Assembly: GCA_964036295.1 (NCBI GenBank)
Contig: OZ038469.1
Coordinates: forward strand, 496,001 to 560,000
Direction: 5' to 3'
DNA: 64,000 nucleotides
From: Plumapathes pennacea
Lineage: Eukaryota > Cnidaria > Anthozoa > Antipatharia > Myriopathidae
Shown: positions 49,321-61,069 of the stretch, piece by piece
Layout of the letters: each line of letters begins with the position of its first letter
Position numbering within the stretch: the stretch's first letter is position 1
Notes under the pieces: model-generated
The model's input: the letters and a program-made list of their open reading frames with translations, nothing else
Told to the model about the DNA's origin: nothing
The model's database searches: none
Translations under genes and position numbers: made by a program

Positions 49321-52300
49321 GATGATGATGATGATGGTGGTGTTAATGACGATGATGGTGGTAATCGTAATCGTTGTTGGTAATCATGATGATGATGATA
49401 CTCTTTTCCCCAGGTGACTCGTATGGAGTACAAGCCAGTGTGGCCCGCAAGTGGTCGAGATTTTTGTAACTTGGCTGTGCTCAGGGAAGTGTCGCCCAAC
49501 ATCTACGGACTCGCAGTTACTGCTGTAAGTCCTGTCTTCTTATTCTTGTGTACTTGTGTCCTTCTGAAAGTCGTATGAGGAACAGGTTTCAGTTTGTAAG
49601 GATCAGTGCGAGAAAAGAGTGAAATACCAATCCTGACCTTGTTATGCTGCTAATTATGCTAATCTATTACTGTTCTGTCTTTTTCTTGTTGTTGATTCGT
49701 CTATTCAAATCACGTGACGTTCTTTAGCCCCGTCCGCGTGCTAATCACGTGATCGTACTTTTCCTTTAGGTTGAACATTTAAATTGCCCGCCTATGAGTG
49801 GCCTTGTCAGGTAACTCGCTTCTCTCATACCACATACTATACAAGTGGCGTCTTCTCACCCCTCCCCCGTCCTCTTTTATTGATATAAATGAAAATATGG
49901 TGCATATAACAAGTATGTAACAACCAGTATAACCGGTTTTTCATGCGTGCGGCTGCGTTCTCGTTTACTACCGCTTATCATGTTTTAGTCTAACTGACGA
50001 TAACGAGGCTGTAACAACCCTGCCGCCGGACTTCACAGTCATGGCTCTTATAAACTGTCATCACTAATACACCTGAGTTCGCTGCAATGTTTCTCTCGAG
50101 TTCTATTTGTTTATGTTTGTTTGTTTGTTTGTTTGTCTGTTGTTTTAGAGCTGAACTCATGGTCGCCGGGTTTGTCGTCAAGGAACTCTGCTCCGATCCT
50201 CCGAGCTGTGACGTCACGTACATTACTCGGGCCGACCTGAAAGGTGAGGCGCGCGATAGCTCCCCCCCCCAACCGCCTTTTTGACGAGTTTCCTTTCTAT
50301 TTATAATTAGGAAACCTGCCTGTCAGGTTAGTCAACAGAGTAACGTCCTCTCAGCCCCAGGCCTTGGCAATTCTTCGGGATAAGCTGGAGGCCCGCTACC
50401 GTGAAGACCAGAAAAACGAAGACACTGAAATGTCAACACTTCAGAAAGAAAGCATAGATTACTGGATGGAGTTAATTCAAGACAAAGAGTCGCGAGCCCA
50501 CGCTACCAACAGCAGTACTGTCAATGAGGACGAGGGGGAGGTAGATGGGGAGGAACGAAGCATTGTCGATTCGATTGATAGCGAGATTTTCATGCAGCCC
50601 GCCAATGTCAGGAGCCGACTTGCTGCGGCGGAGATCACTACGGTAGGCAGTGGCGAGCGGGCGGGCGGGCGGGCGGGCGGGCTTTATTTGAGTAGACGAA
50701 TCTAACAAATGATAGCTGACCAAAGATGTGATTGTAAAATAGCATATCCCGGATGTTGGACCCCTTGCCCGATTATTGAACAAGTGAACCGAGTTGAGAT
50801 GCTCTTTGGGACTTACCGCTAACTTGAATTTGTGTTTGTAAGTTGCAGTATGAGACGATAAACCAATATATGATATTTTATTGATAGTGAACTCCAAATC
50901 GTACTTACATCCCACGTGCTTCTCTCGTCAGGAATCTGGTGAACCATTAGAAGTCCCGGATGAAAATACGAAACTTCCGCTCGGTAAATATTAAGCGTGG
51001 TAGCAGAAACTAACAATCCAATGGATCAATTTTCACGAATCAGAATGGGAAAACTGAAAAGAATATGTAGTTTTAGAGCTGTACGCCAGTGCACTCACAG
51101 AGTTACTGTTGTACGTTAAGAGAAGGGAGGATTAGTACAGGGCAACGAGGAGGGGCTGAGGGCAGAGTAGGGGAGGGGAGGGTTGGGTTATCAAAACCCA
51201 CACCACAGAGAAGGAATGTGTTAAACAATAAAGTGTCAGATTTAAACTTGTTCAGTCAACAACTTAAGTCAATCTTTTCTTTCTTCTTACTTAGCGGTTG
51301 GCAGACATCGTGTTGACTTCAGGACTCTTGGTAACCAGAATGCAGCCAATCTTCTGGGGGAGGTAGGGTTAGGCGTTGAGTGTACATTCTTCTGGGGGAG
51401 AGAGTAGGGTCAGGCGTAGTTGGCTGTACTTCATTTAAGAGGTAACGTAGTGTTTTTCTCTTCCCTCGTAGCTAGTGCTGGCGTCTAAAGTGGAAATTTC
51501 CGGAGCAGAGGATTACTCAATCGAGATGAAGGAGGGAGAATGGAGGTTAGTTGTGGTGTTCAAGTGAAATTCGAGACTTATTGCGCTTGATGTGGTTGAG
51601 AAAAAATCAGTGGCCAGAAAATGTTGCTCAAAGCAATTCACATTCTATATGTGTTGTAAGGCTTTGCTCACGACACAACTTTCTCGAACTGTTTTAAGCT
51701 AGAACAAGTTGGTTGGCCAAGAGGCTGAGAGAAAGAGTTTAGTTAATCCTGTATTAGCTTAATCGAGCTAACAACCGGGCCCTGATGTTTACTGCTTTCT
51801 TTTGCAGTTTTCACAGTGTTGAGAAAGATGTAGTTATTTCACGAAAAGTCAGTCCTGGCCAAGAGATGCACAGGTAATTTATGCATAATGACCAAAGAAG
51901 CAACTGACACATGTTCCGGACTGCGGACTTTTTACTGAAAAGAAAGCTCGAAGTACAGGGTATTATACAAAATGTAACAAAGGCTTTGCCCGAAGAACGC
52001 TGTTTTCGTCCCCAAATTGGATGACGTCACGACTCTATATTGATTGACGTCACTGACCTGCGCAGACAGTTGCAAGTTAAGCTTAGTTAGAGTTCACAAT
52101 TCCCATAAAATAATAATTCCATTTTTGTTTATTAGTTTTCTAGGTAAAGGAATGATAAAAGTGAGCCCGCCGGTCGTGTGGAATGCGATCAGAAACACCA
52201 AAACGAGACACGTGTACGACAGGATGCTAAAGGTATGGTCACGCCAGCTGCGGGTTGTGTCTAAATCGTACCAACGGGAAGGACAGCCGCGCAAGACTGA

Positions 52301-54468
52301 AAACGAGTTTAGACCCGATCGCCTCACGACCGAGAATCAATTCTACTTGAGTTTCCGATGGTACATCTTACTCTGTATATCCTCGACTGAAGATACGGTT
52401 AAAGATAGTCTGGTTATTTCCCGCTGTCCTTCCCGCTGGTACGATCGAACTCCATCGTACCAGCGGGAAGGACACATCACAGTTTAGTTCGCCTCAGTTG
52501 TCTAAATCACCACCAAAGGAAGAGATGCCACTTGATTTTATTGAAGATACACTTACTCTTCACTTAAAATGATCCTCGACTAAAATAGCCGAGTTATTTC
52601 ACTCTGTCCTTCCCGTTGGTACGACACCATTACACCGTACCAGCGGGAAGGACACGTCACATTTTCCACAGTTTAGTTCGCCACGAGGTTCAATATGTAT
52701 TATAATCGTCTAAACTATGATGAAAAGAAGCGATGTTATTTCACTTAACTCAATAAGGCTTGTTCATTTCATCGTTCGATGAAATATACAGAAGACAGCC
52801 ATCTTGGATTTACCGACATCGTCCGATTCTCGGTCGTGAGGCGATCGGGTCTAAACTCATTTTCAGTCTTGCGCGGCTGTCCTTCCCGTTGGTACGATTT
52901 AGGCACAACCCCAGCTGCGCGTTCGCTTCCTCGTACGCTGACCTTCTGAGCCTACAGTGGTGCTGTAAACTCGGTTAGGTTTTGACGATCGCGTTGTTTC
53001 ATTGTGAAGCCGGCGGTCTTGTGCATCTGTTCTGCACTGACTCAATTAGAGAATTTTAAATAACCCACACAAGTCAAATATTGACATCAAATAAAAGCAA
53101 AGAAACAACAGCATACCCTGGCTGTCGGCGTTAGCATAATTTCACACAGGACAAACTACACGGTAACTGACCACATAGTGCCTCGTTTCTATGGGTCAGC
53201 AATTTGTTTTGGTTTTGCTGAGTATGTCTCATCTTTTTTTTTTCTCCAATAGAAAGCCAAGGTGGTCAAAACAATTGATGAACAGACAAAAATAGGTGAG
53301 TTGAAGGATGAGTTGGTAATATTCTGTTTGTTATATTTGACGTGTTTTGTGTTCGTGTGCGTTTTCGTGTGTGTTATTGTGTTCGTGTACGTTTTCGTGT
53401 GTTATTGTGTTCGTGTGCGTTTTCGTGTGTTATTGTGTTCGTGTTCGTGTTCGTATGTGTTATTGTTTTCGTGTTCGTGTTCGTGTTCGTGTGTGTTATT
53501 GTGTGCGTGTTCGTGTCAACTCTTCACTTATCTCTCATTCTCCTCCTTCAGTATATTATCATCATGAGACCACACAATGCTTTGTAAAACAGTCACGTGA
53601 CTTTGTGTTGCTGGTTGCTGAGAGACCAGAGGTAAGCAGCGTATAATTTAAGAACTGAAACTTGGTTAGGTTTTAGAATTGCCGACCTTTTCTACCTTTC
53701 GCTTGCAGCGTGAGAGGTACGTGGTAGCTGGAGCATCGGTGGAGGTTCCCGAATGCCCAGAGGCCAGCGATATTATCAGGGGAAAAGTAAGCTAATTGGA
53801 TCTCGTTTTGATATTTTGGGCTTCTAGTGGAGGTGCAAATAAAGATGAGTGTTGTATGCATATTTATTTTGTAGGTTTATTCAAGTGGCTGGGTGATTGA
53901 ACCTGTCTTGCAGGATGGCCATCTCTATTCCGTGGTGTCGTACCTTTCTCAGGTAACAGCGTCTGTAATCATTTCCTATTTGCAAAAATATAATTATGAC
54001 TTCACTATCATCCTATGTTCCGCAGTTCACATATATGATTCATCATGTATACATCTTTTCAAAATACGCCCGACTTTTCTGAAGCGTTCCTTCCTTGTCA
54101 CACTAACCTCAAAAGGTAATTTGCGTTGAAACAAGAAGAGAGGGGACAAGGGATGCGAAAGTAATTTTTATTTATTTAAATTATTTAAATTAAATAATTC
54201 AAATTTAAATTTATTTAAAGTAACTCACGGAGCATCGAACTTTAATGCATGGTGACCGCACGACCAAAAAACGTATGTTTATTTGTGTTTTGCAGATGGA
54301 CTTATTTATTTATTTATTTATTTATTTATTTTTGTTATGCAGGTGGACTTCGGAGGTGCTGTTCCTGTGCGCCTGCTAAACCACATCGCGCGACGTCAAC
54401 CTTTATGCATCGCGTATCTGCGAGAATACTTGGAGAAGGTCAAAGAAGTGACGGCCAAGATTAACTAG
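44569..54468 (+). CDS. Membrane-anchored multi-START-domain lipid-binding protein
   Basis: 25 exons, all in phase: 44569-44652, 44742-44795, 45455-45604, 45951-46144, 46294-46406, 46746-46982, 47305-47360, 47600-47643, 48113-48208, 48421-48575, 49000-49034, 49414-49524, 49770-49810, 50149-50243, 50311-50642, 50932-50983, 51295-51362, 51472-51545, 51808-51873, 52136-52232, 53253-53295, 53552-53631, 53709-53786, 53875-53952, 54343-54468; 852 residues. Residues ~5-25 are one hydrophobic helix (membrane anchor). A START-like region at ~50-275 is divergent (IIPSSVQEAM, LMLEWCPGIKDVSRV, VYTRHW). START 2 (~311-520) has YRKEWDDLF, ASGRDFCNLAVLR and a C-terminal helix. An acidic linker (~520-640) follows. 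START 3 (~645-850) has SPPVVWNAI, QSRDFVLLVAERPE, SGWVIEPV and a closing helix. Likely role: sterol or phospholipid binding/transfer at a membrane. I know no human protein with this arrangement. Confidence 0.83.
46515..46712. mobile_element. MITE (ACCCTTT TIR family) in intron 5 of the START gene
   Basis: It begins CCCTTTCACTCCTGGG and ends GAAGTGAAAGGGTTA, with the GTAGTGAGAATTGACAGGTT core. It is more diverged than the copies in VRK1. Confidence 0.7.
49086..49400 (+). repeat. (GAT)n microsatellite in intron 11 of the START gene
   Basis: Long interrupted run of GATGAT with GGT and GAC variants. It yields spurious reading frames coding only Asp or Met. It lies just before the acceptor at 49413. 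Confidence 0.9.
52245..52917. mobile_element. Foldback element with ~90-bp terminal inverted repeats and nested hairpins
   Basis: The first ~93 bases (52245-52338) and last ~93 (52825-52917) are near-perfect inverse copies, both ending in CAGCTG. Inside are two further hairpins (52424-52475 and 52606-52656). The motif TGTCCTTCCCGYTGGTACG or its complement occurs six times, in alternating orientation. No coding capacity. It sits 12 bases after the exon 20 donor of the START gene, inside the intron. Confidence 0.8.
53342..53515 (+). repeat. GTGTTCGTGT-type simple repeat in intron 21 of the START gene
   Basis: Variants of GTGTTCGTGTGCGTTTTC repeated many times; open in several frames only because of its composition. 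Confidence 0.85.
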
Positions 54469-56301
54469 AGAACCGTGGAAGAAAAACAAAGTGGATGACC
54501 CGGATGTTCACAGGAAGACCCGGATGTTCACAACGACACTGCCGCGAGACGGTGCCTTGACGCAGTCGTACCATAGATGGATGAACGGTATTGTCTGTCA
54601 GTACTTTAATATGTCGGGAGGGCGTGCTTCTCTCGCAGAAATGATTTGGAAAAACCCTTAAATCAGATATTAATGTTTTTAGACCGGTTATAAGTCCACA
54701 AAGCGAAGAGAGGATAAATAGTTTTGGAAAACAGCTTTTCAGACATTTCCAAATTCTCTGAGGCTTTTATTTTTATTGAAATTTTTTATCTAAACTGTTG
54801 CGATTGTATGGGAAACTAATCTCTGTGAGAACTAGTTCTGGGCATGCGCCGGTCAGATCAGCCTCAGTCCTTTTCGAATGATTTGTCTCGCTCGCTAAGC
54901 ACTATGGGTACATTATTTTGCGTCGGAATCAACCAAGAGAATGCCGTACACTGGAGCAGGATTTAATCCTTGGAAAGTCCAAGCTTTGGAAAAGAGACCT
55001 GGCTGAAAGTGCACAAATTGATTTATCTGATTTGACGCAGAGTCTAATTGAAAGCCGAGTTATAATTAGCGTTAGTGTCTCTTTGTTTGGTATATCTGGC
55101 GTCAGCTATCTTACGTTGTTGTTAAAAGAACAATATAAACGGCCCCTTGAGTGATCAATCAAGTAATTTACTCACTGTTTCACTGACAGGAACGAAGTCC
55201 GCAGTTCTTACTGCCGATAAGTTTTCGTCTGCAATTTAATGATCCCCTTTAACATTCCTCAATGGCGAAGTAATTATTTTTATTTGGCTTAAATCTTGAT
55301 GTTAGGTAATTTGCTTCACTCCTTTGTCTCCAGAGAACAAAGGCAAACTCGTCCTACAAACGAGTGCCGGCCAGATTGATTATTTTGCGACGATTTTTAA
55401 ACGGCTCGATCTTGGAGCAAACGATGCTCATCCTTACTCGCCTTTTATTTGTGGACAATAGTATGATAAAAACCGTTCCATACTGATCATTTTATCGGCT
55501 CAATATCTGTAATCCTTACTCGTTTCGTTGATAATGAAAGCTGAATTGCTTAGCGTACTCTTGCTAGACATTACGGCGCCCCAGCTAAAGTGGCAGGGAG
55601 CAAGTTGATGAAATATAAGCTTATTTGACACTTTAGGATACAGTGTATTTACACATTACACATTAAAAGAGTATCACTACAAATTCTGTTTCGTATCCAC
55701 GAAGTTTATTTCGCAGTAAAGTTGGCAGCTAATTATCTGTTTATATTATGTTTAGGCATTTTTAACAATAAGTAGATATTAGCCAACAAGTTTTCACAAA
55801 CACGTACAGGCCAGAAACTAATCGTTTTGTTAAAGATTGAGAAGGTCCTGTACTGACTGACCTCGCAAAGTCCACTCCACGAAAAGTTCGCATTCTGTCT
55901 ATAATTTAAAATGTAATAATTAAGCTTGATTTGTTGTGCAACATTATCTGCTGGGGTGTCATTACAGTTATGAATCTTCTGACCAATGAAAGCGTGTTGG
56001 TTGCTGTGCCTTAAATTTTGTCCCGGCCTTTTGAGCCCTTCATTATTTCTCACAGTTCTGAACGCTCTTAGAGTGGACACAGTTGAAGTCCACATCAGAC
56101 TGGAACATAACAGTGTATTGTACAATCTAGCAAAACGAACACCAGTTACTGGATGAAAAAAGTGGTTTGTTTGTTATAACTACAGTGCGAACTACACGCG
56201 AAACTTTGAACATCACACGCCATGCGGAAAGAAAACAGTTGTATACACAACAGTCTGTGTTTTAGCCGTTTTCGAGCCGATAAATGTACAAACAAATTGC
56301 A
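54469..56301. other. Intergenic region (converging 3' ends)
   Basis: Holds the 3' UTR of the START gene and the 3' flank of the minus-strand gene at 56302. Reading frames at 54918-55154 (plus) and 55733-56125 (minus) show no family likeness, and I do not call them. Confidence 0.4.
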
Positions 56302-57000
56302 TTAAGAGTCACTGTTCGATCGGAGATACCTACAGGAACCCAACGCTTCAAACTGCTCCTCTAAGCTTGGCTTGGTTGTAGTATCGACGTCCGCCTGTGC
56401 CAACTCCAGGTCTTTTAAGCTGCTTTGCCTTCTTGCCTTCTCCCTCAAAGCAAGATTTCGTGGCATTTTAGGACTGACTGAGTTCATTTGATCCTGGACG
56501 CCGACACTGCCACTGCTCCCACGCCGCGAAGTCGTGGGTACTCCCAGCTGATTAACCTTTTCCAGATCTGGACAAGAACCTCGACGGATCCCAGGGAGAG
56601 GTTGCTCCGGTGGAATTAAGGATCGGGCTACCTTCACCCCGTCTTGGGACAACGGTTGCAGAGCTCTTTTTTTCAAGGTATTCGGAGAAGCCGGGGCTGA
56701 GCGTGGTAAAACGGCCTCATCCGATCGCAACTCCTCCGCTGGGTGACGGATAGTGGGAAGACCTGGGAGTCTAGGCGAGGGGTGGCGGTCCAGATGCTCG
56801 TGTCTTCTCTCGTCACTTTCCTGTCGCGTTTCTGGTGCCTTTGTAAATCGCTTCAGTAGCTTCTTCGCCTCTATGTTCATACGTCTTTCCAGTTCGTTTC
56901 GTTCGCTTGCTAGTCCCTTGTCCACATCTTTCGCTTTCTTTTGGATTAGATGATTTCGCTGCACGCAGTTTTTTTCTTTCAGGGATAGCTGTGCGTCCAT
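56302..57000 (-). CDS. Unrecognised Arg/Ser-rich, partly coiled-coil protein
   Basis: 232 residues from the ATG at 57000; the frame is open further to 57138, but that stretch looks like 5' UTR. Residues ~1-65 are charged and helix-forming (KKAKDVDKGLASERNELERR), likely coiled coil. The rest is Pro/Ser/Arg-rich and disordered, with three basophilic-kinase-type sites (RRGSCP, RRGSSG, RRQSSL) and an RSNSDS C-terminus. No signal peptide or membrane segment. I recognise no family. Protein-like composition, sustained low-complexity-free sequence and a clean stop support a real gene, but it could be one exon of a larger one. Confidence 0.6.
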   Translation of the reverse strand: MDAQLSLKEKNCVQRNHLIQKKAKDVDKGLASERNELERRMNIEAKKLLKRFTKAPETRQESDERRHEHLDRHPSPRLPGLPTIRHPAEELRSDEAVLPRSAPASPNTLKKRALQPLSQDGVKVARSLIPPEQPLPGIRRGSCPDLEKVNQLGVPTTSRRGSSGSVGVQDQMNSVSPKMPRNLALREKARRQSSLKDLELAQADVDTTTKPSLEEQFEALGSCRYLRSNSDS

Positions 57001-58033
57001 GTTGGTGTTGATGCCGGCACACCGAAGCCTTCCTTTTACAAGCTTTGTGAGCGGAGTACCTTTATATCGTATGTAAATGTCTTTTGTGTAAGGGTAATTC
57101 ATTAAAAACTGGTATAATACAAAGGTAGTACAAAACACGCTTCACTTGAATATTTATCGGTTTGAAAGTCAAAGTTTTGTGCTTATTTCGAAAGAAGATA
57201 ATAAAATCCAATTGCAATAGTTTTTCCCATTTCAATGGTATTTGCTTTATTGATATACCTGTCTTGTTTACGGTTAAGTTTCACACGAGACTAAATATCA
57301 ACCAACAAAATAAAACTTCAACTAATAACAAACAAAGTTATTGTAAATTGCCAAATCCAGTATTGTACGATGCAAGGCATCTAAGCAAGTATTACTTCTT
57401 TCCTGTCTTGCTTCGTCAGTTTTGCCTTTAATATCAATCATTGCAATTCCATCACTGTATGCATTTGTATGTTGAAACAGTTTTCGAGAATCTTTCTGAG
57501 CTAACTTCTGTTGTGTATGTGACGTCATAGTGTCTATTTTTGGTTTTCATATGACGTCATGGCCGCCATGTTGGATTAACTTCGACAAAAGGTTATTGCT
57601 CATTGGTTCTTCATTATCCAACATGGCCGCGACGTCTGAATCTCCAGAGATTGCCACGCTGAAAATAATCAATGCCTCACTTTTGTGTTTACTCCATACC
57701 TCAAGTTGAGATGCACCAGTAATTATAACACGATTCTTAGTTGTGGTATGAAAGTATGGCTTCAACTGCAAATGTTAGTTGGAGGGAGTGAAAATAAACC
57801 AGGCTAAAGTCCACTTCCTACACTATTTCTGTGAGAACTTCAATACAGAACAATAGAAGACGCTATAGTGTACACTACATAATGTATTGTCAGTGAATCA
57901 GATCCCGAAAGATAGATCCCTAAATTTATTAGCTTGTGTGGCAATTGTTCCTTCAATTTAGGAAATATCTAAAACTAAATTTGTTTATAACGTTCTGGTA
58001 CATATAGTTGATCATGCTTCTAGAGTCAGTTTA
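57001..58033. other. Intergenic region
   Basis: Should hold the promoter of the minus-strand gene at 56302-57000 and the 3' flank of NXPE gene B. No exon recognised. Confidence 0.4.
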
Positions 58034-61000
58034 TTAAGCGATGCATCTGATCATCTTAACTTTGTCGTCTTGTTGTTGGAACGCATCAGGGTTCAACTTC
58101 AGTTTCTCCAGCAGTTTCTCCAGCGGCACAAACACGTGGTTACTATAGTGACAGTGGTCTAGTGTCCCCCCCGGATATGAATGAGTGAAATGGAACACGT
58201 CAACCACATCAAAGCCCGCTCTGCACATGGCCCAAGCCGAGTAGGTGCTGAAGAGCTCATCTCGCTGAAAAACAAACAAACACAAACAGTGAAGGAAAGA
58301 AGGAAAACAATTTATCACTTGCAGGTGTTTCTTTTTTTTTTTTTTTTTTTTTCTTTTTTTTTTTGTGTTCAATAATATTTCAGTGCCACTGCAGTCAAGG
58401 AATGCCATTAAACAACTACGGCATCCCCGTTAAAAATAATATCACACAATCTTGTGTGTTTCGTTACAAGCCGTTGCAGTACTCACGGGGTATGTGAAAA
58501 ACCTATACGTTGCTGACTGATTAAATTTCCCGTTCTCCTTGTGAATTGCCGTGGACGTTTTCCATATAAATCTGGATTTATATTTTGGCACTGCTTGTCC
58601 GCCGGCATTTGTCTCAGTCTCTCTGAGAAGCTGTATCACTCCTTCCAGTAGCTTCTGATAACTGGAAAAATTCAAGGTCTTAATGTAGTGAAGCCCAAGA
58701 TTTAAAATGAACACACTGTCTGGAGAGTTGACGTGGGGTTTGCTCAGCTTATCACGAATTCCAGAAATAACCAGAGCCTGGTCAAAGTCCAAGTCTTTCA
58801 TTTTCTTGGAAACCAGGTCAAAACGATAGACGTAGGCATACGTCAGGCCACATTCCTGAAACAGCTGCTTGCATACTCTATGATTTTTGATAGAGGTATG
58901 AAAACGTTTCATCAAGGAGTCGCCATAATTTTGCAGTGTACCCGTTGCATTGTACGACCTTGGCGGCTTGATCCAATGATCAGGAACTGGAAACAAAATA
59001 ACAAAAAACGAAAATCAGCATTTCAACACAACTCAACTGTCGCTCTAGAAGTGTCCTTGTATCTATACGTTTGACAAATATTATCTCCCTCAAACCAAAA
59101 CACGGGACAGAAGAGGAGATGATACTGTTATATCATACTAGTAAACAAAAACAAAATTTTGGTTGTCCTATTTATATATATATATTATATGTTGGTACAA
59201 ATTATATATCACAAATTTATAAATTATAGCCGAAATGCACGTGCTATAACAGGGCAGCTAAGATAAGATAATTTACGCCGCACATGGGCATATTTTGTAT
59301 TTGATGTAAGACGTCAACTTAGTTACGTTGTATGTAAGGTTTCCAGGTGCCATTGTGCCAGCGACCAAATCCATTCCAAAGAAAATTGCACGAGTCTGAG
59401 CACTTGCTGGAAAGGGGTTGAATCATGTCTAGAAAAATGAAAACAAGACAAAAAAAAAAAAAAAAGGACAAAAAAAAAAAAAAAAGAACGTGCAGTCAAA
59501 CCGACAAAATGCAACCAGGGGAATAGGATAATGCACCTTCAGCTACTCTAATGACGTTCAGATCTGTCTAAGTTCAGTGCGAGCCAAATGTGTGGAGAGT
59601 CCGCGACTTCTAAGATTGAACGTGAGAGTCGATCTAAATGATTTCTCGAATAGTGCGAACGATCTCTGTAGATATCTCAGAATCACGTTTTTTGGCAGTG
59701 CGGTCACCTTATCTTTCAGTCAGCGGTCATCGCACGAAACTTTGGATTCAAGTGCAGATTTCGAAGTTCATTGTATAACTCGTTAGCCAAGAAATTCAAT
59801 AATAGAACCCTATACTCAAGTACAAATTAGTTCAATGTATTATAACACGTTCTGCGCAGGAAAACCGGGGTTTCCACACGATGTGAAATTTTACCTCGAA
59901 TTGGAGCACCGGCACGAACGCTGACCCACGAAGGTGACGTCACGAACACGTGTTTTCGCGCTGTTCTCGGATACGATTTTAGCGAGTTAAGTGCGAATGA
60001 GCACAAAGTTCTGTAGTACCTTCAATGTCAAAACCTAACCGTCGTGGTTGAATCGTTATCATAAGCGGTTGTTTGCCTAAATTGAAGTCTTGCAGAAGAT
60101 AATCATCCAGCTTGCCAAAGTAATCGGGATTATGTCTCTGACCGTCAACGTCTCCTGAAAAATAGAACGCGTGTGAGGTGAAAAGATCGCGGCACAAGGG
60201 ACGCTGCATGCTCGCTGCACGCCATGTTTTGCGGTCAACTCCCTCTACGACAGACATCTCTCTAAGACAGACGCCCAGTAGGAGCGGTCCCTGCCATTTC
60301 CTCAGTCATTTACTCTAAACTGAGTTGGACACCTCTGAAACGGAGCTGGTGTCCGTCTGTCTTTCTGAAGTTGACTGTATTACTTTTGTATTACGGCGGG
60401 GCCGAGTGAGTACAACAGACCTGTGATAAACCATTCTCTTGGGGGATCCTTGAAGCCGTCGCACAAACTGTAGTCCAAATAGATCAGCACTCGATAAACA
60501 CCAGGCTCCAGCAGTAAAAACAACACCTCGTATGAACCATTGTTATGATCAAATACCGTGGCGGCCAAAGATGAAGCACCACGCAAATAAACTCTCCATG
60601 AATCCCCGCCGATGTTCTTCACTCGACCGTCAGCAGTCTTGGACTGGATAAAGAACTTGCTGTACTCTCCCGCAGGTCGGACGTCCCAGTGAGATATAGT
60701 GCTGCTCCCTGCATTAGTTCGGTTCTGTTTCGCCCATCCTTGTTTCACTGTGCCCCATCCCTCCTGGCCTAAACAGGCAGTGATCAGTCGTTTCCAGTCC
60801 ACTTGGACGCGGCGGTGGCGAAGCCACTCTCGCTGAAACTCCTGGATCAAATGATTTTCCGCCGAAACGTCGGTGGAGTTGACGTAGAGCCATTTGTGTA
60901 TTGAAAATTGTAACACCGTGTTCAAGGGCACAAACAATATCATGGGCAAGATAATTAATAGAAATATTAGTGTAAGGACGGCAAATCCCCTTCGCAGGTT

Positions 61001-61069
61001 CGGCATCAAAGTTGACGACGCCATTACAGCAGGGAACACTTTTTTTGCTGCCGAAAAACGCTTGGACAT
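58034..61069 (-). CDS. NXPE/PC-esterase family type II membrane protein, copy B
   Basis: Five exons on the minus strand: 60421-61069, 60020-60154, 59327-59428, 58487-58986, 58034-58264; about 538 residues. Exons 2, 3 and 4 have exactly the same lengths as in copy A (135, 102 and 500). Exon 1 is 27 bases longer at the 5' end (MSKRFSAAKK start) and exon 5 is one codon longer. The signal anchor is at ~25-50. The GDS motif is conserved (NYGDSLM) and so is the terminal DxxH (LDHCHY). The residues just after it differ (SNH for HDH in A). It is an inverted paralogue of 6514-9181, and intron sequences are also alike, so the duplication was at DNA level. Confidence 0.83.
60231..60379. mobile_element. 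MITE, TACAGTCAAC family, in intron 1 of NXPE gene B
   Basis: Same site as the element in copy A. One end (GTTGACTGTA, 60370-60379) is intact and the other is decayed (GCGGTCAAC). Confidence 0.65.

Noticed and set aside
49120-49502. Poly-Asp, poly-Met and poly-Ser reading frames
   Set aside because: Translation of the (GAT)n microsatellite in an intron of the START gene.
54918-55154. 78-residue frame with a hydrophobic segment
   Set aside because: No family likeness and no supporting splice or regulatory context; chance frame most likely.
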